Positions 15,385 through 24,411 of a stretch of 26,183 bases of DNA are shown one piece after another. Where the stretch lies: NCBI GenBank assembly GCA_964571845.1, contig CAZNDM010000030.1:1-26183 (forward strand), in the 5' to 3' direction. This DNA is from WFZT01 sp964571845 (GTDB taxonomy: Bacteria > Hydrothermota > Hydrothermia > B15-G9 > WFZT01). Both the position numbers and the translations under genes were made by a program. The notes beneath the pieces are model-generated. The model saw nothing but the letters and a program-made list of their open reading frames with translations, was not told the DNA's origin and ran no database searches. Positions within the stretch are counted from its first letter, which is position 1. Each line of letters begins with the position of its first letter.

Positions 15385-15417
15385 GAAAGGGGCGCCGCCT
15401 TCGGCGGCGCCCCTTTC
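15385..15417 (-). terminator. Strong hairpin after the C25 peptidase gene
   Basis: A perfect 15-bp inverted repeat (arms 15385-15399 and 15403-15417, starting GAAAGGGGCGCC) closes a 3-base loop. It begins 4 bases beyond the peptidase stop codon in the direction of transcription. There is no clean T-tract after it on either strand, so it may act as an mRNA 3' stabiliser as well as, or instead of, a classical intrinsic terminator. Confidence 0.75.
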
Positions 15418-15421
15418 CATT

Positions 15422-18400
15422 TTACCTCACAAGAATTACCTTTTTAATGTCAGTAAAGCTATCTACCCTGAGCTTGATGAAGTAAACACCGGGCCTCAAA
15501 TTCGTTCCCTTTCTCGTATCCCATCTGTAAGAGTAAGAACCAGCAGTCAGGTGCTTGTTAAGAATCTGGGCGACTCTTCTACCTGACACATCGAAAACAC
15601 TGATTTCCACATGTGCCTTTGTTGGCAGAGAGAATCTGATCGTTCCAGAACTACGGATTATGTTTGGGAATATGCCTGCAAATACAGGTTTACTCAGCTG
15701 GGGTTTTATGGGCTCGTTGATTTTAACAGGTGAGACCGTCGTGATCTTTATTGCGAAGGAATCCGATATGGGTGCTGCTGCACGGTGGTAGGAGCCGTTG
15801 TAAACATACTGTAACCCATCATTTTCACTGAGGTTCTCAATTCCGATTGTCATTGAGGAGGAATTTGCCACCTTCATGTACTGGAAGAGAATGGGTGAGT
15901 CACCAGTTGGTGTGGTATAGTGTGCTGCGTCGTAAACTATTACTTCAAATTTTTCCCTGACAGAGGAGTGTCCGAAGTGTCCCACGGAATCGTATTCAAT
16001 TACCACATAGTGGTTTAAAGTGTCGATGAAGTAGTAAACGAACCCTGTACCTCCGCCTGATGCGGGTCTCAGATCGTCCCAGAAGGGTGCGATCATCTTG
16101 ATGCCGTCAGAGTAGGGGAGTGGTTTGTTGGAGAACGGATGTGAGGAGATTGATCCAGGTGCTATGAATCCGTTGGAGCACACAGAGATCATGGTGAATC
16201 TTCTGCCATAATAGTAGAAGTTGAACCATGAGGGTAGATTGATGTGTTCGACATCGTCATCGCCGAGGTTCAATCTTACTCCGTTATTTCTGATTTCAAT
16301 CCAGTTGAACTCAGGTCTTTCGCTGTAATATGTGTCTGTGATGTCATACATGAAGTATCCATAATTATCCGGACCAACAGGATCCTCGGATGTTATCTGA
16401 CCAATGACCACATTGAACGATAGTGTATCAGAGTAGCCATCTACGGTGTGGACTTCCATGAAAATAGTTGCTGAATGTTCCCTTAGAGTAGAAGGGCTGG
16501 CTGATATCAGGATACTGTCAAGGGATGTTGAGACAGAATCAGGCAGTATGTTCTGGAAGTGTAAAGTTTCTGAGGGTATCGTGAGGAAAGTATCCTCCGT
16601 AAAGAGGACAGCTTCAGGAGAGTAAGCGATACCGAGCCCCGTGTTTTGTAATTCAAACTTAAAATAGGCGCTCTCTCCGGGATCAAGTCTTCCGTTGGGC
16701 TGCGATGCACCTTCATCGTTGACTGTAAAGTCGTGGAATCTGAATACCGGTGTCCCTACGATACAGATAATAGACGAATTCCAGGTATCTCCAGCGTCTG
16801 AGGCAACTGTAACAGTAAGCTGAAATGTTGCCCCATTTTCAAAGTTTTCGGGTATGTACACAGGAATGGAAGAGTAAAAAGTACTGTCGCCAGGGGGAAG
16901 ATCCTGAATATTGTGGGGCATTGTATCGAGTACTGTGACAGAAGAGTCCCCTCTAACGAAGAAAGTTAGGGCAGAGGCTGTGTCCATTCCCCAGTTTTTG
17001 AATTTAAACGAAATTTCAATGGTTTCTCCCGGGTTAATTATGCCGTCTCCATTTCCATTACTCTGTCCGAGTGTATCATCATCCACAGTGGATTTGTAGG
17101 CTGCCACATAGGGACCACTTGAGATCGGTTGAATACCTGTAACAAATGGTAGAAGGTTGTAGCCGGAGACTGCAAGTTGGATTGAGTCAGGGGTGAGCAC
17201 TGTGACATTGAGAGAAACCTGTCCGGTGGCGTCGGTTATCCCTTTCACATACAGAGATGTATCCTGCTTGAGTACAACATAGGCACCTTCTACAGGTGAG
17301 CCATTTGAGAGAACAGTAACGGTGACCACACTTTGGCCAATAGGTACAGTTGCAGGATATTGAACGGTAAGTTCCTGCGGCATTGCTGTTCGTATGGTTG
17401 TGGCAGGCTCACCAATGTAATTAAACTCTTCGAATTCAGTTCTTGTTTTTTCAGAATCCGGAGTCCAGGGATAACCCTGTCCATTTGTTAAAACATATCG
17501 GTCATACATCCAGTATTTCCCGTAGGCGAGGATACCACCGGGTTGTGGAATTCTCGTGTTGTATGGATTGACGGAATTGCTGTCTGGATAACCCGGGTGG
17601 AAATCAGGAAACAGGGCGTCCCAGAACCCTTTATCGAGCTCATCGTTGTAACCTGAGTAGCTGATCCTTGTAGCACCGATGTAACCTATGGCTCCTTTAT
17701 CCTCCATTCTGATGAGCTCTTCGCCAACTGTTTCATAACTTCTTGAGGAGTACTCATCTGTTTCACCGTCGAACCAGCCAGATTCGCAGTTGGGAGAGAA
17801 GAAAACAGGAGTCATGTAAGTATTTGTTAGCTGTGAAAGTTCGTTAACAGTAAATCTCGGATGCGCCCATCCTTCTGTAGATCCGCCGCCATTTCGTGAA
17901 GCACCGTGATCACGGTGATTGACAATAGCTACACCACCATTTATTGCCTGTAGCACTCCACTCGTGGAACCGGGGGGATTACCATCCTCATACTGTCTTA
18001 TCACTTCATAACCATGAGCGTTGAGATATACATAAGCTGATTCACTCGTAGCGACAAAGTATCTTCCACTTTCATTGTAGGCTGCGAGGAGAATTCTGTT
18101 AAACCAGTTGACATCGGTGTATGGATCGGTCTCGTATTTCAGGATTTTTCTAACATAGACACCGAGCTGCTGACTGTTGTCAACGGAAATTCGTCCCACG
18201 AATAGATCGGGAAAGGGGATATAGGAATTTGAGTCCATCTCCGCATAATAAATGTCTGTTCCTATAAACTCGTTTGTATATGGATGGCGAAATCTGTAAT
18301 GTGGAGGAACAAACTCGGCGTCTCCAACAATAGACACAAAGGATGGTGCAGGATTCCAGGAGGTGTATGCGTTCAATATATAGTCTCTGATCTGATCAGC

Positions 18401-19240
18401 TGTTGGATTGGGACCAAATTCGGATAGGAAAACAACAGCTGTTTTCATTCCGGAGAGTTCTCTCCATTCAACGAGTGGTCTGAGAGAGTCGTAAAGACTG
18501 TCCGGGACTATGTATATTATATCTGCGCCCTGAGTTTTTGTACCTGTCTGCGAGGGTGCAGGGATCAGGTTAGAATTGGCAAGGAGTTTTTTAAATACAC
18601 TGTAGAAATATGGAGAAATCAGGTTTTGATTTGCAATGGGACCGCCACCGATGAATCGGACGCTAATATTTATGTCTTTGTAAATTCTCAGTGTCTTTGT
18701 GGATGGGTTGTACTGAACAGGCGCTACGATGACAGATGTGATGTCAACACCTCGAATTGTGTACACAGGAGTGTGGGAAACGAGCTCTGCGGGATACCAT
18801 GTGTTTTGTGAATAAAATTCTTCATCTTTTGTAAAATTGATTTTTTCATCACCCTGAGGTGTTTCAGGAAGGGGTTCCTGTGCCGGGAAGAGGTCAATTC
18901 CATGGATGTCCTCATAATCTTTGGCGTCGAACTGAATCTCTATTTCAGCACCTTTTGGAACAGCTATTTTTATCGGTATGGTTGGAATCTCGGGTAGACC
19001 AACATTGGCAGTGAATCCGCCACCCGGTATAGATACTTTTACAAAAGATTCTCCCTCAATGTAAACATCCTGGAGTACGAGTTTGTTCACACTCACATTT
19101 AGAGAGACACCCGAAGGGGTTGAGCTTAGTACTTCCACACGATTCTGTCCATTTCCATATACTGTTTCTGGCCCGAAACTCAGATTGGCTGAGAATCCAA
19201 GGCCCAGAAACAGAAGCGAGAGCAATAATTTTTTGTACAC
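15422..19240 (-). CDS. Secreted C25 (gingipain-like) cysteine peptidase with sorting domain
   Basis: The 1272-residue protein has a signal peptide (about residues 1-18), a propeptide-like beta region (19-200) and a C25 catalytic domain (about 238-545). The catalytic dyad is visible as H445 in NHRDHGAS and C485 in SPNCESGWFD, matching the His and Cys of gingipains; VSIVGDAEFVP (302-312) is the other family landmark. Beta-sandwich modules follow. Two carry acidic calcium-loop-like stretches: NGNGDGIINPGE (728-739) and PNGRLDPGE (848-856). The last about 87 residues (VFDVSGRRV, LRPGVYFIKL) are a FlgD-like/type-A C-terminal sorting-type domain. It presumably degrades extracellular protein. The start is GTG with a GGGAGGT site and lies 4 bases after the M14 peptidase stop, so the two are coupled. 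Whether a type IX secretion system exists cannot be seen here. Confidence 0.92.
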   Translation of the reverse strand: MYKKLLLSLLFLGLGFSANLSFGPETVYGNGQNRVEVLSSTPSGVSLNVSVNKLVLQDVYIEGESFVKVSIPGGGFTANVGLPEIPTIPIKIAVPKGAEIEIQFDAKDYEDIHGIDLFPAQEPLPETPQGDEKINFTKDEEFYSQNTWYPAELVSHTPVYTIRGVDITSVIVAPVQYNPSTKTLRIYKDINISVRFIGGGPIANQNLISPYFYSVFKKLLANSNLIPAPSQTGTKTQGADIIYIVPDSLYDSLRPLVEWRELSGMKTAVVFLSEFGPNPTADQIRDYILNAYTSWNPAPSFVSIVGDAEFVPPHYRFRHPYTNEFIGTDIYYAEMDSNSYIPFPDLFVGRISVDNSQQLGVYVRKILKYETDPYTDVNWFNRILLAAYNESGRYFVATSESAYVYLNAHGYEVIRQYEDGNPPGSTSGVLQAINGGVAIVNHRDHGASRNGGGSTEGWAHPRFTVNELSQLTNTYMTPVFFSPNCESGWFDGETDEYSSRSYETVGEELIRMEDKGAIGYIGATRISYSGYNDELDKGFWDALFPDFHPGYPDSNSVNPYNTRIPQPGGILAYGKYWMYDRYVLTNGQGYPWTPDSEKTRTEFEEFNYIGEPATTIRTAMPQELTVQYPATVPIGQSVVTVTVLSNGSPVEGAYVVLKQDTSLYVKGITDATGQVSLNVTVLTPDSIQLAVSGYNLLPFVTGIQPISSGPYVAAYKSTVDDDTLGQSNGNGDGIINPGETIEISFKFKNWGMDTASALTFFVRGDSSVTVLDTMPHNIQDLPPGDSTFYSSIPVYIPENFENGATFQLTVTVASDAGDTWNSSIICIVGTPVFRFHDFTVNDEGASQPNGRLDPGESAYFKFELQNTGLGIAYSPEAVLFTEDTFLTIPSETLHFQNILPDSVSTSLDSILISASPSTLREHSATIFMEVHTVDGYSDTLSFNVVIGQITSEDPVGPDNYGYFMYDITDTYYSERPEFNWIEIRNNGVRLNLGDDDVEHINLPSWFNFYYYGRRFTMISVCSNGFIAPGSISSHPFSNKPLPYSDGIKMIAPFWDDLRPASGGGTGFVYYFIDTLNHYVVIEYDSVGHFGHSSVREKFEVIVYDAAHYTTPTGDSPILFQYMKVANSSSMTIGIENLSENDGLQYVYNGSYHRAAAPISDSFAIKITTVSPVKINEPIKPQLSKPVFAGIFPNIIRSSGTIRFSLPTKAHVEISVFDVSGRRVAQILNKHLTAGSYSYRWDTRKGTNLRPGVYFIKLRVDSFTDIKKVILVR

Positions 19241-19244
19241 TGCA

Positions 19245-21485
19245 CTACCTCCCTGTTATTAAAATTTTTCTTACAAAAGTTTGCTCTTCAGCATTGAGAA
19301 CAACAAAGTAAAGGCCCGGTTTGAAGTTACCGGGTAAAGGTATCTCATGGAAACCTTCAGAGAAAATTTTTGGGGGTATGGAGGAAACGAGTCTTCCAGA
19401 AATGTCGTAAATTGAGATCTTGACAGAAGATCTCGCTGGAAGGGAGAGCTGGATTCTGCCGTTTGAGCCTCCGACAAAGATGTTTGATTTGAGGTTGAAT
19501 GTCAAATTTTTCACAGGTATTTGCTCGGATACACCAACGGGTCGAAAGCCAGATAATCTGATGTCGTCAACATAGAAACCATCACGGGTGACGGATCCAT
19601 CACTTTCGAAGTGGAAGCGGATGTAAATCGTGTCAGGTATGAAGGATGAAAGATCTATAGTGTTCAAGGTCCAGGAGGAGCTAACACCGGTGTAACTTTT
19701 TAGACTCTGCCAGTTGACGCCATCAGTTGAAACTTCGAAGTAAACGAAATCCCAGCCATTTTCGATCTGATAGGTCGTATAGAAAGTAATGGTCGCTGAT
19801 CTCAGGCCGGAGAGATCAATGGGATGGGTGTACTGGGCATAGGTATTCTGATTGTTGGAGTAATTTCCATTGGGCGAGTCTGTCAGGCTGTGGGCTGGAG
19901 AATGATACCTTGTGGAAGTTAGTCCCCATGTTCCCGTTGTTGTCCAGTCCGTAAGTGCCTCTTCGAAATCTTCATAAATCATCACCTGTGGTTCACCCAC
20001 AGGGATGACAAGTTTGAATGGTTGCTGGAATCCACCGGATGCGTTCACATTTATAGCTAAATCTATTGCCATACCAGATCTTACCTGATTGGACAGGGCT
20101 ATACGGATTGGTGTTTCACATGAAACATTACCATCTGGAAATGTGCCAATATTCCCCACAGGAACCGTGGATGTAATAACCTGACCGGCAAGTGTGTCAA
20201 CAGATGCTGTAAGTTCGACATTCTCACCAGCATCAAACGGTGAAAGATTTGTAAGTGATAGATAAACAAGTATAGTGTCTCCCGGATTTATTGATGGGTT
20301 CCCGTTCTGATTGATAACAGAGTCAACCGAGAGCTCGAAGTAAAGACCGGCGGCTTTTAAAACAAACATGTTAAGAGGGATGTTCTCATTGATCTGTTCA
20401 AGAATCACATTTGTATCTGGCTGCCAGAAGCTTTCTCCTACCTCAACAACAAAAGAGAGAGCACGGGGTTTCTGGATTGTATCACCGTAAAACCAGTCAT
20501 TTGCCTCTCCGTTAACAGGGTAGAGCAGTTGCGCCGGTCTCCCGTATTCATATCCATTGACTTCGGTCATGCGCTGGGACATTGCTATAAATACATTCTC
20601 ATCGGGAGTGGGCTGGTTTTCATAACCCCAAGGATATATTACAAGGTTAGAATATGTATGGTAATTTATCACGATTCTTGGTCTTATTGAGTCGGCGAAT
20701 ATACGCATATAATCCGTCTCAGGCTCAGAGAATGGACCTGTTCCACGGTAGGTCTGAGAAGAAGGATTTGGCGATGAACCAATATCATCGTAACCCCACA
20801 TGTATCCAAAGTTTCTGTTTAAATCAACCCCGTCCTCACTTTCTTCAAATCTACCATTGTGGTTGTTGTCCCTTTTGTTTTTTCTCCACCAGCCGTCTGA
20901 GAATTCGTTGTAAACGTATCCATCGGGGTTAACAACAGGTTCGATGTAAAGTTCTCTGTTGTTGATAAGCCATGTTACAGTAGGGTCAGAGCCGTAGTTT
21001 CTTACGAGATAGTGAATAAATCCGAAAACAGTTGAAACTCCACCAGGTTCCCTGGCGTGAATCGCTGCATTGAGAAAAACTGCCGGTTCATCCTCGTCAA
21101 CTTCTGGATTATCTGAAATTCTTATTGCCCACAGTTCTCTTCCTTCAATTGATTGACCTATTGAAAATTTTTCAGAAACGATATCAGGATAAAGGGTGTG
21201 TAATCTATCAAGCTCCTGAACTGCTTCACTGTATGTGTAGTAGGGACCAAAATTTCTCTTTATTCCAGGTTCCTGTGCTTCAAGAAGTATAAACGAATAG
21301 CCCTCAAGGATGTCGAGATCGTCAACAATCACATCAACAGCAGATTTCTGGGGAATGGTTGCAGCGAGATCCACACCCCGTTCAAGGAGCCTTTTTACAT
21401 CCTCTACACCCGTTACATCCACTCTGACAAGATATTTTGCGCTCAGAGTGGAGAACATCACCAAAGTAATTAACAACTTCCTCAT
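19245..21485 (-). CDS. Secreted M14 zinc carboxypeptidase with MAM-like and sorting domains
   Basis: The 746-residue protein has a signal peptide (about 1-16), a short prodomain and an M14 carboxypeptidase domain (about 82-375). Zinc ligands are H143 and E146 (HARE) and H276 (NYHTYS); substrate-binding N223/R224 lie in DLNRNFG and the catalytic glutamate is E348 (VVEVGES). Then come a beta-sandwich with the acidic NPSINPGD loop (396-403) and an immune-inhibitor/MAM-like jelly roll (about 502-647, with DGFYVDDIRLSGF). The C-terminus is a sorting-type beta-domain (about 661-746, IYDISGRLV and KPGLYFVVLN) closely similar to that of the C25 peptidase. It likely trims C-terminal residues from peptides released by its partner. 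The ATG is preceded by a good AAAGGAG site. Confidence 0.93.
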   Translation of the reverse strand: MRKLLITLVMFSTLSAKYLVRVDVTGVEDVKRLLERGVDLAATIPQKSAVDVIVDDLDILEGYSFILLEAQEPGIKRNFGPYYTYSEAVQELDRLHTLYPDIVSEKFSIGQSIEGRELWAIRISDNPEVDEDEPAVFLNAAIHAREPGGVSTVFGFIHYLVRNYGSDPTVTWLINNRELYIEPVVNPDGYVYNEFSDGWWRKNKRDNNHNGRFEESEDGVDLNRNFGYMWGYDDIGSSPNPSSQTYRGTGPFSEPETDYMRIFADSIRPRIVINYHTYSNLVIYPWGYENQPTPDENVFIAMSQRMTEVNGYEYGRPAQLLYPVNGEANDWFYGDTIQKPRALSFVVEVGESFWQPDTNVILEQINENIPLNMFVLKAAGLYFELSVDSVINQNGNPSINPGDTILVYLSLTNLSPFDAGENVELTASVDTLAGQVITSTVPVGNIGTFPDGNVSCETPIRIALSNQVRSGMAIDLAINVNASGGFQQPFKLVIPVGEPQVMIYEDFEEALTDWTTTGTWGLTSTRYHSPAHSLTDSPNGNYSNNQNTYAQYTHPIDLSGLRSATITFYTTYQIENGWDFVYFEVSTDGVNWQSLKSYTGVSSSWTLNTIDLSSFIPDTIYIRFHFESDGSVTRDGFYVDDIRLSGFRPVGVSEQIPVKNLTFNLKSNIFVGGSNGRIQLSLPARSSVKISIYDISGRLVSSIPPKIFSEGFHEIPLPGNFKPGLYFVVLNAEEQTFVRKILITGR

Positions 21486-21518
21486 TAGCTCACTCCTTTC
21501 TTTGAGTTTTAACAGAGT

Positions 21519-21547
21519 ATTTTAATGGGGTGGGGTTTTTATTTAAA
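21519..21547 (-). promoter_or_regulatory. Candidate promoter of the M14/C25 peptidase operon
   Basis: On the minus strand, TTTAAA (21542-21547) and TAAAAT (21519-21524) are separated by exactly 17 bases. This gives a five-of-six -10 and a four-of-six -35 match about 35 bases upstream of the M14 start. The region is AT-rich, so chance matches are possible. Confidence 0.4.
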
Positions 21548-21635
21548 GTAACCTGGATGGTGGATGATTTTTTCGAGCTTCTGACAGAAGTTATATTGTC
21601 ATATTATGAAACACAGGGTGCGGTAAACGAAAATT

Positions 21636-22406
21636 TTAGTAATGACCCAAAATTCCCCTCTTTCTCGCATAATATTCAAATCGAGAAAAAATAAATATCC
21701 CAAGGAGGAAGTATGCGAGGAAATTGAGGTAAAGAATTATCAGATCCTGAGTCGGAAGTTTGTAAAATGGAATCCCCTGTGTCATATTGAGCTTTATAAG
21801 ATGGTTCCCAAGAGAAAGAGGCAGGATTTTGGCAGCCGGATATTTTTCCACCGGAATCATGATAAAAAGAACCATCAAAAACTGTAGAATCTGGAAAAAG
21901 GATTGAATCCTCTTGTAAACGAGTGCTATTCCACCGGAAATAAAGCCAATGCCATAAACTCCCCCAATTGTTGGTATGAACAAAATGAGTAGTGTAAGAA
22001 TGTCGATGTGAAGCCATCTACCTGTTGTAAGCATCATGAGGAACACAACTGGTATTTCGAGCATCGAAGATATGATAAAGTCTGATATGACAATGAAAAT
22101 GGCAATTGTTTTAAATCCCACGGGAGACATATACAGTTGTTCAAGCGTACCTGTGCTTGATTCACTCATAATTCCCCAGGATAAGCGGGAATATGCAGCA
22201 ATTGCGAAGGTCCAGAGGAAGAACCCAACTATTATGCTCTCGAGGTTTTTTGAATAATCTGGAGTACCTGTACCTATGGTTCTGTAGCCAATGAAGATTA
22301 AGAAAAATATGATGTAAATTGTTATTAACGAGGAGAGAAAATTCATAGGGTATCTCTTTGTCGTTGTCCATTCCTTTTTCAAAACTGAAAGAAAGACTCT
22401 TAACAC
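21636..22406 (-). CDS. ABC-2 type transporter permease
   Basis: The 256-residue integral membrane protein has about six hydrophobic segments (roughly residues 24-46, 58-80, 100-128, 133-165, 170-190 and 225-246), the normal topology of an ABC-2 exporter permease. The motif SESSTGTLEQLYMSP between the second and third segments is typical of this family. It starts with GTG one base after the ATPase stop, with the ribosome binding site GGGAGG inside the ATPase gene end, so the two form an ATPase/permease pair. The substrate is unknown; membership of the SHOCT-motif gene cluster suggests an envelope-stress or lipid/peptide export role. Confidence 0.88.
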   Translation of the reverse strand: MLRVFLSVLKKEWTTTKRYPMNFLSSLITIYIIFFLIFIGYRTIGTGTPDYSKNLESIIVGFFLWTFAIAAYSRLSWGIMSESSTGTLEQLYMSPVGFKTIAIFIVISDFIISSMLEIPVVFLMMLTTGRWLHIDILTLLILFIPTIGGVYGIGFISGGIALVYKRIQSFFQILQFLMVLFIMIPVEKYPAAKILPLSLGNHLIKLNMTQGIPFYKLPTQDLIILYLNFLAYFLLGIFIFSRFEYYARKRGILGHY

Positions 22407-22407
22407 T

Positions 22408-23340
22408 TTAGTTTCCTCCCTTTACAAGCTCTATGTACACCCTTTCAAAATCTGGCTCCATGGATTTAAGAGAAGTTATAAGCACATTGTGTTTTTTGAG
22501 TAGTTCCATGAGGTCATAGAGCTCTACTGGTTGTCTGAATTCCACGATGAAATTTCGCCTGTTAAATGTAACATTCAGGAACTTTTTCTGTAAGATCTCC
22601 TTTAACTCCGGTGTAATGTTGTTATCGTGCTCCACTTTGTAAGCTATGGTTTTAAATAGTGCTTTCAAATCAGATATACTGTCATTTGCGATGATTTTCC
22701 CATTTTTAAGGATTATAACCCTCTCGCAGACTTCCTCCACCACCTTCATATCATGACTTGAAAGGAGGACTGTTTTGTTTTCCTGGGTTGCAAGTTCTTT
22801 AAGTATTTTTCGAAGGTTCAGAGAGGATTCGACATCAAGGCCAAGCGTGGGCTCATCGAGGAATAGCACAGGGGTTTCCCTGATGAATGCAACTGCGACC
22901 GCAACCCTTTGCTGAAAGCCCCTTGAAAGGAGTCGAACCTGATCATTCTCTCTCTGCTTCAACTGAAATTTTTCGAGCAGAAAATCTATTCTTTCCTCTG
23001 CGCGTTTTCGATCAATCCCCTGTATTCCAGCGAAAAATTCAAGGTTTTCGCGAACAGTTAGACGCCAGTAAACATTTCTGTTTCCTTCAAGGACGGCGGC
23101 AATGTATCTGTATATCCACCTATCCGAAGGTCTGACCAGTTTATCATCGATGTAAATTTTCCCATTATCAGGAATTAAGAGGCCAAGGATGCTCTTAATT
23201 GTTGTGGTCTTACCTGCACCATTGGGTCCCAGGATACCGACAATCTCACCTTTCGTAATATCAAAAGATATGTTATCAACCGCTCTTATCTCCCTCCCCT
23301 TTGTTCTGTATATTTTTGTCAGATTCTCTACCCGAATCAT
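22408..23340 (-). CDS. ABC transporter ATP-binding protein (NatA/DrrA type)
   Basis: The 310-residue ATPase has Walker A GPNGAGKTTT (38-47), Walker B VLFLDEPTLGLD (158-169), the H-loop His in SSHDMKV (196) and a signature loop written LSRGFQQRV (138-146) in place of the usual LSGGQxQR. The segment LEGNRNVYWRLTVREN (84-99) is typical of ATPases paired with ABC-2 permeases. A C-terminal extension of about 80 residues after residue 230 is also common there. Its ATG lies inside the 3' end of the upstream gene, giving a 65-base out-of-frame overlap. The directly downstream permease is the obvious partner. Confidence 0.93.
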   Translation of the reverse strand: MIRVENLTKIYRTKGREIRAVDNISFDITKGEIVGILGPNGAGKTTTIKSILGLLIPDNGKIYIDDKLVRPSDRWIYRYIAAVLEGNRNVYWRLTVRENLEFFAGIQGIDRKRAEERIDFLLEKFQLKQRENDQVRLLSRGFQQRVAVAVAFIRETPVLFLDEPTLGLDVESSLNLRKILKELATQENKTVLLSSHDMKVVEEVCERVIILKNGKIIANDSISDLKALFKTIAYKVEHDNNITPELKEILQKKFLNVTFNRRNFIVEFRQPVELYDLMELLKKHNVLITSLKSMEPDFERVYIELVKGGN

Positions 23341-24052
23341 AATAATTGATGTAAACGGTACCCGAATGTGCCGTTATGTTTATTACCGCTGGAGCCCCGC
23401 TCCCTGCCAATAGCCTCAGGAATCTGTTCCCTTTCCTCTCTTCAACCCTGATGTCACCCTGGTGCTCCTTTAAATTAAAAATTCCTCTTAGTGAACGGGG
23501 CAATCCAATTTTTAGCAATCCAAGTTTATTGGAAACATTCAGAACTTTCAATCTCTTAGTCAGCTGGATATTCGAGTCACCACCTTGATTTGATATGTTC
23601 ACTATTTTTGAGTCAACGGATAATGAAAGGGTAGAATCCTGACCGGAGAGGTTGAGCACGTCCACCCCCACTTCTCCGTCTATCTCACTGTTCATCACTT
23701 TTATCGATAGGGCATTTAACATGGGTATGGATACATCAAAATTCCCTTCGAGTGTTATTTTTTCATTCGATAATTGATAATGACCTTCACCTTTGATTGT
23801 CAAAGAATCGGTTTCTGTGCTTTTTATCGAAACCTTACCGCTCTTTATTGTTAATGCGTGCCCCCGATTATTCGCCGGAATACGAACATCAATTTTACCA
23901 TGCTTTTCGTCACTTTTTGGCTCCTCTTTTACTTGGGCACCGACCAGTTTTATCGGCTTTCTTTTAACTTCGGTACCTTTGATTTTTTTATACGCTTCTT
24001 CTACTGATATTTTCTTTTCGGCAAGCTGCTTCAGAATTTCGTGTATATCCAT
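23276..24052 (-). CDS. DUF4097-like beta-repeat protein with SHOCT-like N-terminus
   Basis: The 258-residue protein begins with a short helical motif, HEILKQLAEKKISVEEAYKK (residues 4-23), of the SHOCT-like type found at the N-terminus of YvlB/LiaX proteins and the C-terminus of DUF2089. After a charged linker, residues about 52-236 are a chain of short strands rich in V/I/S/G (SGKVSIKS, NSEIDGEV, DSTLSLSVDSKI, NISNQGGDSNI), as in the putative adhesin DUF4097 beta-solenoid. There is no signal peptide or membrane segment, so it is probably cytoplasmic or membrane-peripheral. The last 21 codons overlap the ABC ATPase gene in another frame. By analogy with LiaX it may sense envelope stress, but that is inference. 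Confidence 0.7.
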   Translation of the reverse strand: MDIHEILKQLAEKKISVEEAYKKIKGTEVKRKPIKLVGAQVKEEPKSDEKHGKIDVRIPANNRGHALTIKSGKVSIKSTETDSLTIKGEGHYQLSNEKITLEGNFDVSIPMLNALSIKVMNSEIDGEVGVDVLNLSGQDSTLSLSVDSKIVNISNQGGDSNIQLTKRLKVLNVSNKLGLLKIGLPRSLRGIFNLKEHQGDIRVEERKGNRFLRLLAGSGAPAVINITAHSGTVYINYYDSGRESDKNIQNKGEGDKSG

Positions 24053-24056
24053 GATT

Positions 24057-24410
24057 TTACTCCACTGATATTTTTACAATGTCCCCATCTTCGGTCTTTA
24101 TATCGAGGTACTCACCCACTTCATCACCGACCTGTTCAATAAGTTCTGACAGGTTTACATTGATCTCATCACCAACAGTCATATCGTGGTACTTCTTAGG
24201 TATCAGATTTTTTGCAAACTTCAGCAGTTTCAGTGGAATACGAATGTTGATTTCATCACCCTCAGAAAACACATAGATTTTCAGAAATTTCCCCTTTTTC
24301 TTTTCCTCGGTTTTCTCTTCGAGAGCTTCGATAAGTTTTGCCCCCTCTTCGGGAGAGAGCTTACCCTCTTCTACCATTTTTAGTATTCTTTTGACTTCCT
24401 CTTCATACAT
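24057..24410 (-). CDS. Small acidic SHOCT-like domain protein
   Basis: The 117-residue protein starts with EEEVKRILKMVEEGKLSPEE (residues 3-22), continuing to about residue 32 as a SHOCT-like/YvlB N-terminal motif. A lysine-rich stretch leads into an acidic domain (about 42-117) with IRIPLKLLKFAKNLIPKK and NVNLSELIEQVGDEVGEYL. It has no signal peptide, cysteine or catalytic motif. It lies 1 base after the DUF2089 gene stop and 4 bases before the DUF4097-like gene, and both neighbours carry the same helical motif. A scaffold or anti-regulator role is plausible, with no direct evidence. Confidence 0.7.
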   Translation of the reverse strand: MYEEEVKRILKMVEEGKLSPEEGAKLIEALEEKTEEKKKGKFLKIYVFSEGDEINIRIPLKLLKFAKNLIPKKYHDMTVGDEINVNLSELIEQVGDEVGEYLDIKTEDGDIVKISVE

Positions 24411-24411
24411 T

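Noticed and set aside
15383..15586. Plus-strand open frame over the hairpin
   Set aside because: It runs through the hairpin and antisense to the C25 peptidase C-terminus, so it is a shadow of that gene.
21578..21590. Small palindrome CTTCTGACAGAAG as a terminator after the permease gene
   Set aside because: Only a 5-bp stem with no following T-tract on the minus strand.
21636..23340. ATPase/permease pair as CcmAB heme exporter partners of the CcmD-like peptide
   Set aside because: The ATPase is about 310 residues with a NatA-type extension and an ABC-2 permease partner; CcmA is shorter, and the genes are in a different operon about 8 kb away.
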